Source: a virus
IMG/VR virus record: IMGVR_UViG_3300046313_000796
Coordinates: 1-56,459 of that record
DNA: 56,459 bases
Strand: one strand, 5' to 3'
Shown here: piece after piece, positions 1-10,973 of the stretch
Position numbering within the stretch: the first letter of the stretch is position 1
Layout: each line of letters begins with the position of its first letter
Notes under the pieces: model-generated
Told to the model about the DNA's origin: nothing
What the model saw: the letters and a program-made list of their open reading frames with translations, nothing else
Database searches by the model: none
Made by a program: the position numbers and the translations under genes

Positions 1-3000
1 CAATCATTGAGTGAAATTCAGTCAGTCATCAATGGTTTAGATTTAAGTAAAGTCTCTACACTTAATACAGATTCACTTATTGGTAACTTAAATAATTTAA
101 TTGATTCATTACCTAAAGAAATAGGATCAGTTGATTCAGATGCTTTTAGATCAGAAATAGATAAGGTAATTTTAGCAATAACTGACTTAATACAAGTCTT
201 AAAAGGTTTAGAAAAAGGACTAAATGTAAAAGGATTTAGAACAGCATCTAATGAGATTGAATTAAGCATAAATAAAATAGTAAATAATTTGCAATCAATA
301 GCTGATGTTAATATTGGAGAAGTAACTAAGAAATCAACTCCTACTATTGAAAATGTTAACGAACGAAAAGAACTTGATAACAGTCAATCTAATGCCATTT
401 TAAGAGAAATTCTTACAGAAATAAAATCACTAGCTAAAGGTGGCTTGTCTTTTCCACAAGGAATGCCACCCGTCTCGGAAGTCTTTCCCCCCGTAAAAAA
501 AATTGATCCTGTACAGGCTATAACTACTGCTATCCCTAGATTGAGAGGTCAGGGGTCAAGTAATGGAGAGAAACCTAATGATGGTGGTTTATTAAAATTG
601 ATTGATGAATTCCCTCAACTTAATATCAATATTAAAAACGAGAGAAATAAGTATAAAAAAGTAGGCGAATTAAGATCGGAATTAACAACAGCTATTAATC
701 AGTTGGGGGAAGCTGACGAAGAATTATTAAAAAACATCAGTGATTTTATTGTTAAGCAATGGAGTATTTTAGCACTTGATAAACATAAAAATTATAGCCC
801 AAGTAATCTTGGTGAAAATGACATCCCCAATTTAGAGAATAAAGACGCAAACAAACTATTTAGTTTAAATGGTCAGAAATATAAACAAATGGGTGGGTTA
901 ATAGCAGCCGCAACTAATGCGGGGTTAGATAAAGAAATTATAGGAGAAAAATTAAATACAAATTTTGGACTTGATCTAAATTCTGTAAATGAAATGACTA
1001 CTCAGTATTTAAGAGAATTAATTCAACCATTAAAGGAATTAAGTTTGGTCACTTTAAAAGAAACAGCATCAAAAAAACAAATGTTAACTGCTATAAAAGA
1101 TTTTGTTGAGTTCTCCAAGAACAGCCAACCTAAAATTATTTCTACTGAAGGTGAGAATACAAGTGCAGAATCAAATAAATTACCGTTGGGGTATCAAGTA
1201 GCATTAAAAGAGGTTTTTACTGCCTATGGAATATCGGATTTACAGAATGTTAATATTCCTAAAATAGTACAAGGCAATATGAATGATGAAGAGGATGCTT
1301 TTTATACTCCTGAATCCAATACTATTTCTTTACCTGAAAAAGATGTTAATTTGTTATTTCAAGGAGGTATTACTCCTGAAATAATGAGAAAACTTTTACA
1401 CGAATTAGGACATGCTGTTGTGAGTCGGTTTGGCGAATTGAAATTTAATAGTGTTGCTTCTACATTACAGCCAGTTGAAATACATATAGAGTTGACTGAC
1501 GAAGCTAAAGAAAAAGCCAAAGAGTTTGCCGCCGAATATATTAAACCTCCTAATTCTTATAAGAATCCTATGATAGTAGATGAAGAGTATACTGTAGAAT
1601 CGGTAGCTCAAACTCTTTTATCAGGTGCTATGGGAAAATTCGATTTTTTGTCGAATAATAAGGAGGCTGAACCAACTGGGACTGTTAAAGAATCTTTAGG
1701 GATTGAAAATCTTAAGATTTTACGATCTATTTTACAAACATTAAAAGAAATTAATTTTTCACTAATAGCGTGGCCTCGTGATGGAATTAATAAAGATATC
1801 CGACAAGGGAATGAAGAAGGAATTAACAGGATTAAAGTAAAAAATAACAGTGTAGAACAATCTAACCTAGTTGCTAATTCTCCCACAGAGGTAGGCAATC
1901 CCGAGGAAGTAGGCTCGAGATGGGCAGCGGCTCAAGGAGAAGTTAAACAGGTTATGGATGACATAGTTGAACATTCAGCAACTCAAGGATATGAGATACA
2001 AAAGAATTTCTCATCTGGTTCGCCTGGTTTACTTACTGAGATTTTAGGACGTTGGGATCGTGCAGTAAATGTATTTGGAAATATATTTGAGCAAGTTGGG
2101 TTAGCAGCTCAATCAACGGGTGCATCAATGAGGGAATCTTTTCTTGTCTCTTTAGAAACTTCTCAACAAAATGCTAATGAGAATGCAACTGATTTTACTA
2201 ACAGGTTAAACTCATTAGGTGTCCAAATGAGTAATAATGCTAACGAAGGAGTCACTCAATTAGGTAATCATATTAATCTATTCCAAAATACTTTTGAAAG
2301 AGAATTTTCTGAAATAGGATCAGGGTTAGAAGAGTTTAATAATAGAGTTAATTATGGGTTTGGTACATTCTCCGATTCATTTTCTTTTTTCGAAAATGGA
2401 CAATTTACTCAAGGGTTTGATTCTATAGGACAATCTGTTTTTGGCTTGGGGAATGCTTTTGGTACATTAAGTGATGATGTCAATAATTCAGTAAATAATG
2501 TCACTAGCTCATTATCGAATTTAGCAACTCAGTCAGTTTCTATCGGTGAATCTTTTACTAATGATCTAGTAAGTGGTGGTCGTGATTTATTAGGAATAGA
2601 AGCTCCTATTATAGAAGTAGGAAACCAAGTAGAAGAGCAGACAGTAGAAGAGCCTCCTGCTGTTGATTCTTTTGCGGGGGTAAGAGGTGCGGCACAATCG
2701 TTATTTAGATTAGCTCAAGATTTTGGACATATTCAAGCCGCTTTTGCTGAACAAATCGCTGCAGACGTTGCGGCTGGGATAGAAATAACTGGGAATCCTT
2801 TATTAGACGGTTTGGCATTGATGCAAAGAATAGACGAATCTAGCGAAGAATTTGAAGGTCGTCTTGGGGAAAGAAGTGAATCGGCTTTAGATTTATATAA
2901 TACGATGGTTGCTATTTTTGATGTGGCTAACGGAATAACTTTTATGCAAACGGTAGTGAGTACACTTTCTGACGCTACTGCGGCTGGAACTGAATTATTC

Positions 3001-6000
3001 TTAAGATTAGAAAAAGTAAAAATACTATTACGGGATTTATCTTCAGACAGTGGTGAAGGAGCTTTGAAGAATATCAAAGAATGGTCGGCAAAAAATAACG
3101 CTAGTTTTACCAGTACAGCAGAGGGGTATGCTGGATTTCGGTCTTCTGTTTTAGGTACGGGTTTAGAGGCTAGTGCAGAAAGTACCTTCCTAAAATTTGC
3201 TAGTGGAATGTCAGCGGCTGGACTAGATACTGAGGCTCAAGCTCGTTCTTTTACTGCTCTCGGGCAGATGGCTGCAAAATCGACCGTAAGTATGGAGGAA
3301 CTCTCAGGACAACTAGCAGAAGCACTACCCGGTTCTTTGTCAATAGCCGCTCGTGCCATGGGTATGACAACTAGCGAATTAGTTGATTTAGTTAGTACGG
3401 GTAAAGTATTAGCAGAAGATTTATTACCGAAATTAGCAAATCAATTTGAATCGGAAAGTTATCTTACTATGATTGAATCTCAGTCATCTCTTAATGTAGG
3501 ACTTGCAAAATTTAACAGTCAAATAGAAGAATTGCAATTAGGATTAGCAGAAGGTTTGATACCCGTTTTTGGAGCTTTAGTTGCGGCTGGTAATACAGTT
3601 TTTTCCGTTTTAAAAGATTATATTGCTATTCCTTTAGCTGTAATTGCAGCTATTGGTTGGAGTATGTTAGAAAAATTTATACCAGGTGTAGCAACCTTAG
3701 TTCGTGTACTTTTCTCTTGGAAAAACGTGATGACAGCTACTGGTATTGCAACCTTCCGTTTAACAGCCGCACAGCAAGGACTTCGTATTGCTATGGCTGG
3801 TGCGGCGAGAACAGCACAAGCCCTAGCAGCAAGTCTATTGAAAATGCTTTTAATCCCCTCCTTGATCGAAGGTGTAATTACTTTAGTTTACGGAATTAGT
3901 ACGGCGGGGAATGCTAGTTTAAAAAATTTAGATAAATCGTTTGATGATCTCAATAAAAGGTTAAAAAACAATTTAGGTGAATTATATAAAACGACAAAGA
4001 ATCCTATAGAAATAACTATTTTAACAAAATATAAAGATGAAAAAGAAGATAAAGAAAAAGAATGGGAGAAAAGTCGTATTGGTACATACAAAAGAAATAC
4101 TACCGATTTACTAGGAAGAGTATTTTCTGATCCAGTCGGTACTGCTGTTGGGGGATTACCGGGCGGACTATTTATAGACAGACAAAAGTTACAGGCTGGA
4201 GATACACCCGGTAGGAATTTAAGGAATGCTTTTGGGATTGGAAGTCAAGTCACTTACACAGATAGAGAAGGATTATCTAATACGAGAAGATTTAGCTCAC
4301 CTAATATGATCATGGGGTGGTCAAGAAATCAAGAAAATTTAGAGAATATTCTGTCTAAGAGTACAAAATTCCGTACGGATGTACAACGGACTACTCTTAA
4401 CCCAATATTTATTGCCAATACAAAAAAAGAAATCTTACAAAGACAAGCCGAATTGAAAGGATTGAATGCAGAATTATCATCAGCTAGAGACAATAAAGAT
4501 TATCCTTTGCAAAAAAAGAAAACAGACGAATATGGGAAAAAGAAAAAAGAATTAGAGGATTTCATCGCACAAAGAACTGCTGGTGGCGTAGATTTGGGGA
4601 AGGTGCAAGAGTCTCTTTTAGCTGCATTAGCACAATTAGAGAAGGAAGGTTCAGAAGGTGAATTCGGAATGGGCTGGGATCGTATCCAAGAGAAAATAAA
4701 AACAGTAAAAAAAGAGATAGCAGCCTTACAACCAGCTTTGAAAGCTAATGCTGATATTGTTAGGACGATTGATGAAAGTCTTGCTAATATGGCGGATTCT
4801 ACAAAGGCGATTAATAATGATTTCAATGATTCGTTGAAAAAAACATCTATTTCTTTTGTTAAAGAGAATATCGCCCTTTATAGTGACGAGACTTTAACTG
4901 ATCGACAGTTATCAGAAAAGGAAAATAGATTAGCTTTAAATAATTCTAAAACAAACTTAAATAGTATTGGTGAAAAACAAAATTCTCTTGGTGGTATTTT
5001 AAACACTCCGATTTTAGACCCCTTAGTAACGAAACAATTCGATCTTAAAAAAGGTGCTAGTTTTAAAGATTTGGCAGAAACAGGAGTCGCCCCTGAATCA
5101 ATTCAAAGTTTTATGGATACCTTCGCCAGTGAAATGCAAAAGAATCCAGATTTAACTGCTACTTTACAATCGACTATTAATTATATCGAAACTTTGAAAT
5201 CTTATGATGAAGCCAAATTAGAGTTTCTAAAAGAAGATCGTACTTTTTATGATTCTTTAAAAGAGCAAGAAAGTACTTTAAAAGGATTTTTAAGAAGTCT
5301 TGAAGATTTAGATTTAAGTATTAGTGATTTCTTTAGAGATAGAGCCAGAACTATTTACGATACTCGTATCCAATTAGAAGATGCTAGTATTCAAAATCAA
5401 CGGGGTAATCGTGATTTAGTTGAGGCTCATAAAGATTTAATGTTATCTTTAGAAACTCAATTATTATCTACTGCTAATGAGATCAAAAAGATTGAATCTG
5501 AATTAAATCGCCGTACTACAATCAATAAATTAAGAAGTGGTTTAGAGTTTGGGCAAAAAGGTTTCCTTGCTGATTTTATTAATTTAGTTGAGACTGTATC
5601 TACCAGTGAAACAGATGTTAAAAATGAATCTTTAACTATTGAAGAACAACGATTGGCGATCGCCAATGATATGTTAGGTATCGCCAAACAAATAAGAAGT
5701 TTACAAGAACAAGTCTTTGATTTAGAACGTACTAGAGAAAAACAACAAGAAGATTTAACACGTCAACTTACTGATTTTGTGACGGCTCAAAAATCTGCTT
5801 GGAGAGCAATTGAGAATCAAACTCAAGATATGGTATTAGAAGCCCAAAGAATGGGATTCAACTTCACTGGAATTGCGGATAGTATTCAAGGTATTAATTC
5901 TGCTTATGTTGATATTCATAACAATATTTCTAAATTATCAGATGCAGTAAGGGCTTCTGCTGAAAGTTATCAAGGACAAATGAATAACGGGGGAGGAGGT

Positions 6001-9000
6001 TATACGGCTGGGGAAGGTACGGCTGATAGTGGATCGATCAGTACAGGTGGTTATACTTTTGACATGAAAGCGAAACTAGAGAATACCACAATGGAACAAA
6101 GAAGAGCTTTTGCCATGCACTATCTAATGACAGAGAAAAAACAGACACTTGAACAAGCCTCTGGGATAGCTGGGAATATGCAAAAAGAATCCTCTTTTAA
6201 TCCTTATATAGTCAATCCTGACGGGGGAGCTTATGCCTCTATGCAGTGGACTTCTGTAGGTGGGAGAAAAGAAAATAGGAAAAAATTTGCCCCTACTACT
6301 GGATATGTATATAAAGATTTAGCAAACGATATTGATTTTGCATTAGATAAAGAATTAAAAACAACACATAAAGATGCGGCTGTCGCTTTGAAAAAAGCTA
6401 AAACAACACAACAAGCTGTGACAGCATGGAATGAAGAGTTTGAGATTTCAGGGGATAGTAGCACTGGAGATAGATTGACTTACGGTTTACAATCTGAAGC
6501 TGTTGGCAGACAATTATTAGCTAAACCTCCAGTAACTACCACAACTAACGCTAATAATAAGCCTAAATCAACTGGTAATGCGACTGGCGACAATAATAGT
6601 ACAAGTAAAAAGAAAACTACTCCAGTATTCAACTCTGCATCTATTATAAATCAAGGTTCATCAAAATATGATACCCCGCAACAAATTTGGGAAAATCTGT
6701 TAGTACCAAAGAATAATAATCCTGGTCAAAATATAATAGGAATGCTTACACCTATTAATGAAGCGTTAGCTAAAGGAGTTATCGATGCGGTCGCATTAGG
6801 AATATTAAAATTAGATTTCAATACAAAAACGCAAAAAATAGAAAGGGCTAAATTTGACTATGAAAAATTAAAAGGTTTGAAAGAGGGTGAACAAAAAAAC
6901 AATATTAAAAAAGCCTTCCCGAACTATACCGCATCTTTTATTTATGGGAAAGAGGATTTAGAAGAATTAACGCAAAAATTATTTAAAGTCAAAAAAATAA
7001 ATGAAAATCCTAAAGGTCCTTATAAAAAATTATTACCTCCTAATATCATAAATTATAATAATTTTACAGAAGACGACCTAACTAAATTGTCTAAAAATAG
7101 AAATAACTTAGGAAAGAATAAAAAAGAAATAGAGCTTTTCTTAAAAGCGGTAGATAGTGGACGTATTACTCCATTTTATGACGAAAAAACAAAAAGATTG
7201 AAAGGTTGGGATGTAAATAATGATAAACCTTTCTCAGAAAGTGAGCAATTCAATAAACTATTTGATTCTTACAAAGATAAAGACGGATATTTTAAATTCC
7301 AAGAATTTGAGAAATTACTTAAAACCGGACTAAGACAAAATAACGAATCCAGCCAAAATGAGCAATCTAATCTCCCATCTTCTAATTTAGTCGCCGCCAA
7401 TTTTGATCCTAATGTAGTATCGGATATGGGTGGTTATCTACCAACTCAACAAAAACAGACATTAGATACTGAGCAATTTAATTGGGTAAAAGATGGGATC
7501 AATATTAATACCGGACCATTAAAAGAATTACAGGAAAAAGGTTTTGATTTTAATGAACCTGATAAAAATCAGATAGCACAAGTACCAATTTTAAATAAAA
7601 GTAATAATACTCAAAAACAAAATACTCAAAATGTAGCTAATAATCAATCTAACTGGCAACCTGTATCAGCTATAGGTGCTACAAAGAAGGAACAAGGAGA
7701 ACTCTCTACTGGGTCGCATCTTCATATTGAGGCAAAACAAAACGGTCAATATATCGATCCAGATAAATATACGGATTATTTTAAAGTAGGGAATAAACCA
7801 ATAGATGCTTATAGAATGACATCTGATTATGGCATGAGGACTCATCCTAAAACTGGGAAGTATAAAATGCACAACGGGATGGACTACGGCATACCAGGCG
7901 GAACTGTACTTTCAGTTGATACCAGTAAATTAGAACCATTAGGTTATTCTTATTCTCAGAGTGCAGGAGGAATTACTAAATTTAAAGACCGTGAGAATGG
8001 GAATATTATTCAGTTATTGCACCAAGCAGATGAAAGTCAACAATTAATAAATCAAGCTATAGGCAATCTAGGTAATGGTATTACTAGACTTAATGAAAAT
8101 ATTACAATACCCAAAATAGGCAAAATAACTCCTATCACTTTAAATAATGGTTCAGTGATAACAAGTAGTCTAGCTAATGCTACTAGCAATCAAAATAACT
8201 CTTATCAAGCACCAGCTAATCGTGATTATATGGCTAATGCTACTGGTGCGGTTATTAGTTATTCTGACATACAACCTCTCATGGACATTATTGAACAAAA
8301 TAAAACTTTATCTAGTGATGAGACAAAGGCTTTATTATATGAGATTTTAAGTCTTAAAGAGGCTGGGAATCTTAAAGGTATTCAAGAGATTATGGAACAG
8401 CTTGGGTATAGCTTACAAGATTTAAGACAATATAAAGTAAATCTTGAAATGGCTAATATTGAGCAGAAAAAAGAGGCTGAGAGACTTGAGAGTGAAGTCA
8501 AGATGTACGATTTTGTGCAAGGGCTTCTTGATACTACAAGACAAGTACAAGATAGTGCATTTAGCCTAAAATCTCAGGTAGCTGATTTAGCTTTAAATGC
8601 CAAAGGGTATTTGACTTTTGATGAGGAAACTGCCAAACAATTTACTGAGATTACCAATAAAGCTCGTGAAATGGATAGGGCATTTTTCGAGCTCAATAAA
8701 CAAATGGATACAGCGTTAGGGTTTACTCAAAATATGACTGATGAAGAACGAAGTAAAAGAGAGGCTGAATATATACCACAATTAAAAGCATCTATTGAGA
8801 ACAATAAAGACATGAGTTCTGCAAAAAAACAACAACTTTTAACTATAGTAGATGATGCTCTTGTCCCTAATAGAGACAAAATAAAATTAATCAGAAAAGA
8901 GTTTGAACTTGAAACTTCTAAGGCTAATTTCGCATTAGAAGAACAAACACGAACAACGGGAATAAATAGAGCATATGAGAAAAGATTAGAAATAATGAAA

Positions 9001-10557
9001 GGATTAGCACAATATAGCCGTGTGATCGCTGAATATGAAAATAAGAAAAATCCTTTTGATACTGATGGGTTGAGAAAAGTTACCGCCATTGAAGAAATGA
9101 TTCGACAAAAAGAGGAATTCAAAGCCCTTGAAGATTATGCCAAGAGATTCCCTGAGATGGCTGGAGTTGTAGCTGAATTAACTGAACAATTAGCAGAACT
9201 AAATAAAACTAAATTAGATGATGTAATTAAAGAAACGTCTCTATTCTATAAAGGTTTTAATGAGCCTATTAAAAATGTAATTGGAGATACGATCAATAGC
9301 TTCACAAAAGGGGAAAAGAGCTTTAATGATATTGCAAAGAGTTTCCTTGATAGTATTGCTAATTTCTTTATCGAGATGACAGCAACCATGCTACAAAATC
9401 AAGCTATGAAGTTATTAAGTAATCTTTTTGAAGGTACATTTATTGGTGAATATTTAGGATTACAAAATGTTAACAATGTTAGACAAGATGTGACTGGACA
9501 GTCTATAAGTTCGGTAGCTTCTTTAGCTGGCATGGGTTTTCAGAGTATAGGTACTGAACCTTATGATTTAAGTGGTGCTAGTTTAACAGGTGAGACAATA
9601 GCTTATGATTTTAGTAAAACGACTGAACAGTTAGCTATATCTTTAAATGATGGGTTATTAAATAGCTTTACCTCAGTAGGTCAAATCTTAGATGATTCCG
9701 CCGATAATCAATACATTTTACTTACTCAGTTGTTATCAATGCTTAGTGGAGGTGTGGCAGCAGAAGGTGGTAGTGGTGGTCTCTTAGGTACTGTTATAGG
9801 CACTGGTATTGATATGCTTACGGGTGCATTTACTGGAGGTGGTACAGGCTTAGGTGATTTTGCCTCCCCTGATGCTTTTACCAATATAGGGGCTGGTGCT
9901 ACCAACTTTAGTTTTGATACTGGTACAAAATTAATCTCATCTACATTCCCTACATTTAAAGAAGGTGGACAGATTAAACCTCAAGATATACCTAATTTTA
10001 AAGATGGTGGTCGAATACTCGATAAAATACCTAATATAGCTAATTTTATGGCTGGTGGAGAGATTAAACCTGCAATGATACCCAACTTCAAAGAAGGGGG
10101 TGCGATAGGTCAAAAAATACCTAAAGTGGATAATTTTGCTAAAGGGGGAACAGTTAAAGATAAATTATCATCAATGATAAATCTCTCTTTGGGCATCAGT
10201 AAAGCGATGAAAAAAGAGGGGGCTAATGCCGTCCCTGCTGTACTCAGTGTGAATGAAGAAGTTTTACAATATACAAATGGAGACGCTGATTATTTTAGAG
10301 TTTTGGAAAAATCGGGAGTATGGGAAAGCCTAAAATCTGACTATAAATATAACCGCAGTATTCCTAATTACTTAAATGGTGGTAGTATAGGCAACCCCAG
10401 TACAAATAATATGAATCGTTCAAACAGTAATATGGTTGTCAACAATAATAGTTATGTGACAGTCAAAGCAACTGATGTAAACAGTTTCAGAAAATCAAGT
10501 AGTCTTATTGCACAGGAGCAAAAAATGGCACAGTCAAAAGCTAATAACTATATTTAA
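1..10557 (+). CDS. Tail tape-measure protein with embedded cell-wall hydrolase domains (5' end open)
   Basis: This protein sets tail length and helps DNA injection. The frame is open from base 1; the first possible start is TTG at 7, giving 3516 residues, so the gene is probably truncated by the window edge. Counting from 7: an HELGH metalloprotease motif at 465-469; the conserved tape-measure N-terminal domain at about 1030-1160; hydrophobic segments at about 1180-1240; a phage tail lysozyme-like domain at about 2018-2160 with likely catalytic E2061; an M23 peptidase-like region at about 2570-2680, in permuted order (HLH 2571-2573, then HNGMD 2622-2626, then H2672); coiled coils; and a Gly-rich C-terminus with repeated KEGG/KDGG motifs. 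At roughly 1.5 angstrom per residue the tail would be very long. It ends 4 nt inside the convergent gene at 10554. Confidence 0.9.
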   Translation, partial: QSLSEIQSVINGLDLSKVSTLNTDSLIGNLNNLIDSLPKEIGSVDSDAFRSEIDKVILAITDLIQVLKGLEKGLNVKGFRTASNEIELSINKIVNNLQSIADVNIGEVTKKSTPTIENVNERKELDNSQSNAILREILTEIKSLAKGGLSFPQGMPPVSEVFPPVKKIDPVQAITTAIPRLRGQGSSNGEKPNDGGLLKLIDEFPQLNINIKNERNKYKKVGELRSELTTAINQLGEADEELLKNISDFIVKQWSILALDKHKNYSPSNLGENDIPNLENKDANKLFSLNGQKYKQMGGLIAAATNAGLDKEIIGEKLNTNFGLDLNSVNEMTTQYLRELIQPLKELSLVTLKETASKKQMLTAIKDFVEFSKNSQPKIISTEGENTSAESNKLPLGYQVALKEVFTAYGISDLQNVNIPKIVQGNMNDEEDAFYTPESNTISLPEKDVNLLFQGGITPEIMRKLLHELGHAVVSRFGELKFNSVASTLQPVEIHIELTDEAKEKAKEFAAEYIKPPNSYKNPMIVDEEYTVESVAQTLLSGAMGKFDFLSNNKEAEPTGTVKESLGIENLKILRSILQTLKEINFSLIAWPRDGINKDIRQGNEEGINRIKVKNNSVEQSNLVANSPTEVGNPEEVGSRWAAAQGEVKQVMDDIVEHSATQGYEIQKNFSSGSPGLLTEILGRWDRAVNVFGNIFEQVGLAAQSTGASMRESFLVSLETSQQNANENATDFTNRLNSLGVQMSNNANEGVTQLGNHINLFQNTFEREFSEIGSGLEEFNNRVNYGFGTFSDSFSFFENGQFTQGFDSIGQSVFGLGNAFGTLSDDVNNSVNNVTSSLSNLATQSVSIGESFTNDLVSGGRDLLGIEAPIIEVGNQVEEQTVEEPPAVDSFAGVRGAAQSLFRLAQDFGHIQAAFAEQIAADVAAGIEITGNPLLDGLALMQRIDESSEEFEGRLGERSESALDLYNTMVAIFDVANGITFMQTVVSTLSDATAAGTELFLRLEKVKILLRDLSSDSGEGALKNIKEWSAKNNASFTSTAEGYAGFRSSVLGTGLEASAESTFLKFASGMSAAGLDTEAQARSFTALGQMAAKSTVSMEELSGQLAEALPGSLSIAARAMGMTTSELVDLVSTGKVLAEDLLPKLANQFESESYLTMIESQSSLNVGLAKFNSQIEELQLGLAEGLIPVFGALVAAGNTVFSVLKDYIAIPLAVIAAIGWSMLEKFIPGVATLVRVLFSWKNVMTATGIATFRLTAAQQGLRIAMAGAARTAQALAASLLKMLLIPSLIEGVITLVYGISTAGNASLKNLDKSFDDLNKRLKNNLGELYKTTKNPIEITILTKYKDEKEDKEKEWEKSRIGTYKRNTTDLLGRVFSDPVGTAVGGLPGGLFIDRQKLQAGDTPGRNLRNAFGIGSQVTYTDREGLSNTRRFSSPNMIMGWSRNQENLENILSKSTKFRTDVQRTTLNPIFIANTKKEILQRQAELKGLNAELSSARDNKDYPLQKKKTDEYGKKKKELEDFIAQRTAGGVDLGKVQESLLAALAQLEKEGSEGEFGMGWDRIQEKIKTVKKEIAALQPALKANADIVRTIDESLANMADSTKAINNDFNDSLKKTSISFVKENIALYSDETLTDRQLSEKENRLALNNSKTNLNSIGEKQNSLGGILNTPILDPLVTKQFDLKKGASFKDLAETGVAPESIQSFMDTFASEMQKNPDLTATLQSTINYIETLKSYDEAKLEFLKEDRTFYDSLKEQESTLKGFLRSLEDLDLSISDFFRDRARTIYDTRIQLEDASIQNQRGNRDLVEAHKDLMLSLETQLLSTANEIKKIESELNRRTTINKLRSGLEFGQKGFLADFINLVETVSTSETDVKNESLTIEEQRLAIANDMLGIAKQIRSLQEQVFDLERTREKQQEDLTRQLTDFVTAQKSAWRAIENQTQDMVLEAQRMGFNFTGIADSIQGINSAYVDIHNNISKLSDAVRASAESYQGQMNNGGGGYTAGEGTADSGSISTGGYTFDMKAKLENTTMEQRRAFAMHYLMTEKKQTLEQASGIAGNMQKESSFNPYIVNPDGGAYASMQWTSVGGRKENRKKFAPTTGYVYKDLANDIDFALDKELKTTHKDAAVALKKAKTTQQAVTAWNEEFEISGDSSTGDRLTYGLQSEAVGRQLLAKPPVTTTTNANNKPKSTGNATGDNNSTSKKKTTPVFNSASIINQGSSKYDTPQQIWENLLVPKNNNPGQNIIGMLTPINEALAKGVIDAVALGILKLDFNTKTQKIERAKFDYEKLKGLKEGEQKNNIKKAFPNYTASFIYGKEDLEELTQKLFKVKKINENPKGPYKKLLPPNIINYNNFTEDDLTKLSKNRNNLGKNKKEIELFLKAVDSGRITPFYDEKTKRLKGWDVNNDKPFSESEQFNKLFDSYKDKDGYFKFQEFEKLLKTGLRQNNESSQNEQSNLPSSNLVAANFDPNVVSDMGGYLPTQQKQTLDTEQFNWVKDGININTGPLKELQEKGFDFNEPDKNQIAQVPILNKSNNTQKQNTQNVANNQSNWQPVSAIGATKKEQGELSTGSHLHIEAKQNGQYIDPDKYTDYFKVGNKPIDAYRMTSDYGMRTHPKTGKYKMHNGMDYGIPGGTVLSVDTSKLEPLGYSYSQSAGGITKFKDRENGNIIQLLHQADESQQLINQAIGNLGNGITRLNENITIPKIGKITPITLNNGSVITSSLANATSNQNNSYQAPANRDYMANATGAVISYSDIQPLMDIIEQNKTLSSDETKALLYEILSLKEAGNLKGIQEIMEQLGYSLQDLRQYKVNLEMANIEQKKEAERLESEVKMYDFVQGLLDTTRQVQDSAFSLKSQVADLALNAKGYLTFDEETAKQFTEITNKAREMDRAFFELNKQMDTALGFTQNMTDEERSKREAEYIPQLKASIENNKDMSSAKKQQLLTIVDDALVPNRDKIKLIRKEFELETSKANFALEEQTRTTGINRAYEKRLEIMKGLAQYSRVIAEYENKKNPFDTDGLRKVTAIEEMIRQKEEFKALEDYAKRFPEMAGVVAELTEQLAELNKTKLDDVIKETSLFYKGFNEPIKNVIGDTINSFTKGEKSFNDIAKSFLDSIANFFIEMTATMLQNQAMKLLSNLFEGTFIGEYLGLQNVNNVRQDVTGQSISSVASLAGMGFQSIGTEPYDLSGASLTGETIAYDFSKTTEQLAISLNDGLLNSFTSVGQILDDSADNQYILLTQLLSMLSGGVAAEGGSGGLLGTVIGTGIDMLTGAFTGGGTGLGDFASPDAFTNIGAGATNFSFDTGTKLISSTFPTFKEGGQIKPQDIPNFKDGGRILDKIPNIANFMAGGEIKPAMIPNFKEGGAIGQKIPKVDNFAKGGTVKDKLSSMINLSLGISKAMKKEGANAVPAVLSVNEEVLQYTNGDADYFRVLEKSGVWESLKSDYKYNRSIPNYLNGGSIGNPSTNNMNRSNSNMVVNNNSYVTVKATDVNSFRKSSSLIAQEQKMAQSKANNYI

Positions 10558-10940
10558 TCGCCAAAGAAATCAGGGTAAAGAATTTGTTGCCCACGACAAT
10601 AATGAGCGACATGAGTTTTCAATTCCTGTTTGTAAGCATATACTTCAAAACGATCTGTATTTAACAAAATCACAACTGTCACAAAAAAAGGATAATGAGA
10701 TTTTTTAAAGCGTGTCATTGCTAAATCAAAACTCCCATCGGCACAAACTTGTTTAGCAAATTTTAATTTTTCATCAAAACCGACTATTTTATAGTCTAAG
10801 GGGAATCCTTTTTTTACTAAACTATCTCGATATGCTTTTGCAGATGGTAAATCTTTTGTTCTATATTGTGCCATAGCTGGAGATATAAAATTGAAATTGG
10901 CGATCGCCATTACACCCAATGCTATAATTAACTTTTTCAT
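10554..10940 (-). CDS. Small secreted or periplasmic hypothetical protein
   Basis: A 128-residue protein with a clear Sec-type signal peptide: positive start (MKK), hydrophobic core at about 4-19, and an AMA cleavage motif at about 22-24. The mature part is basic with a few cysteines and no family I recognise. It overlaps the tape-measure gene tail to tail by 4 nt. No good Shine-Dalgarno sequence precedes the ATG. A HIP1 site lies within the signal-peptide region. It could act at the cell envelope during infection, but nothing in the sequence proves that. Confidence 0.6.
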   Translation of the reverse strand: MKKLIIALGVMAIANFNFISPAMAQYRTKDLPSAKAYRDSLVKKGFPLDYKIVGFDEKLKFAKQVCADGSFDLAMTRFKKSHYPFFVTVVILLNTDRFEVYAYKQELKTHVAHYCRGQQILYPDFFGD

Positions 10941-10973
10941 AATCTTAAATAATTAATAGTTTATATTTTTATT

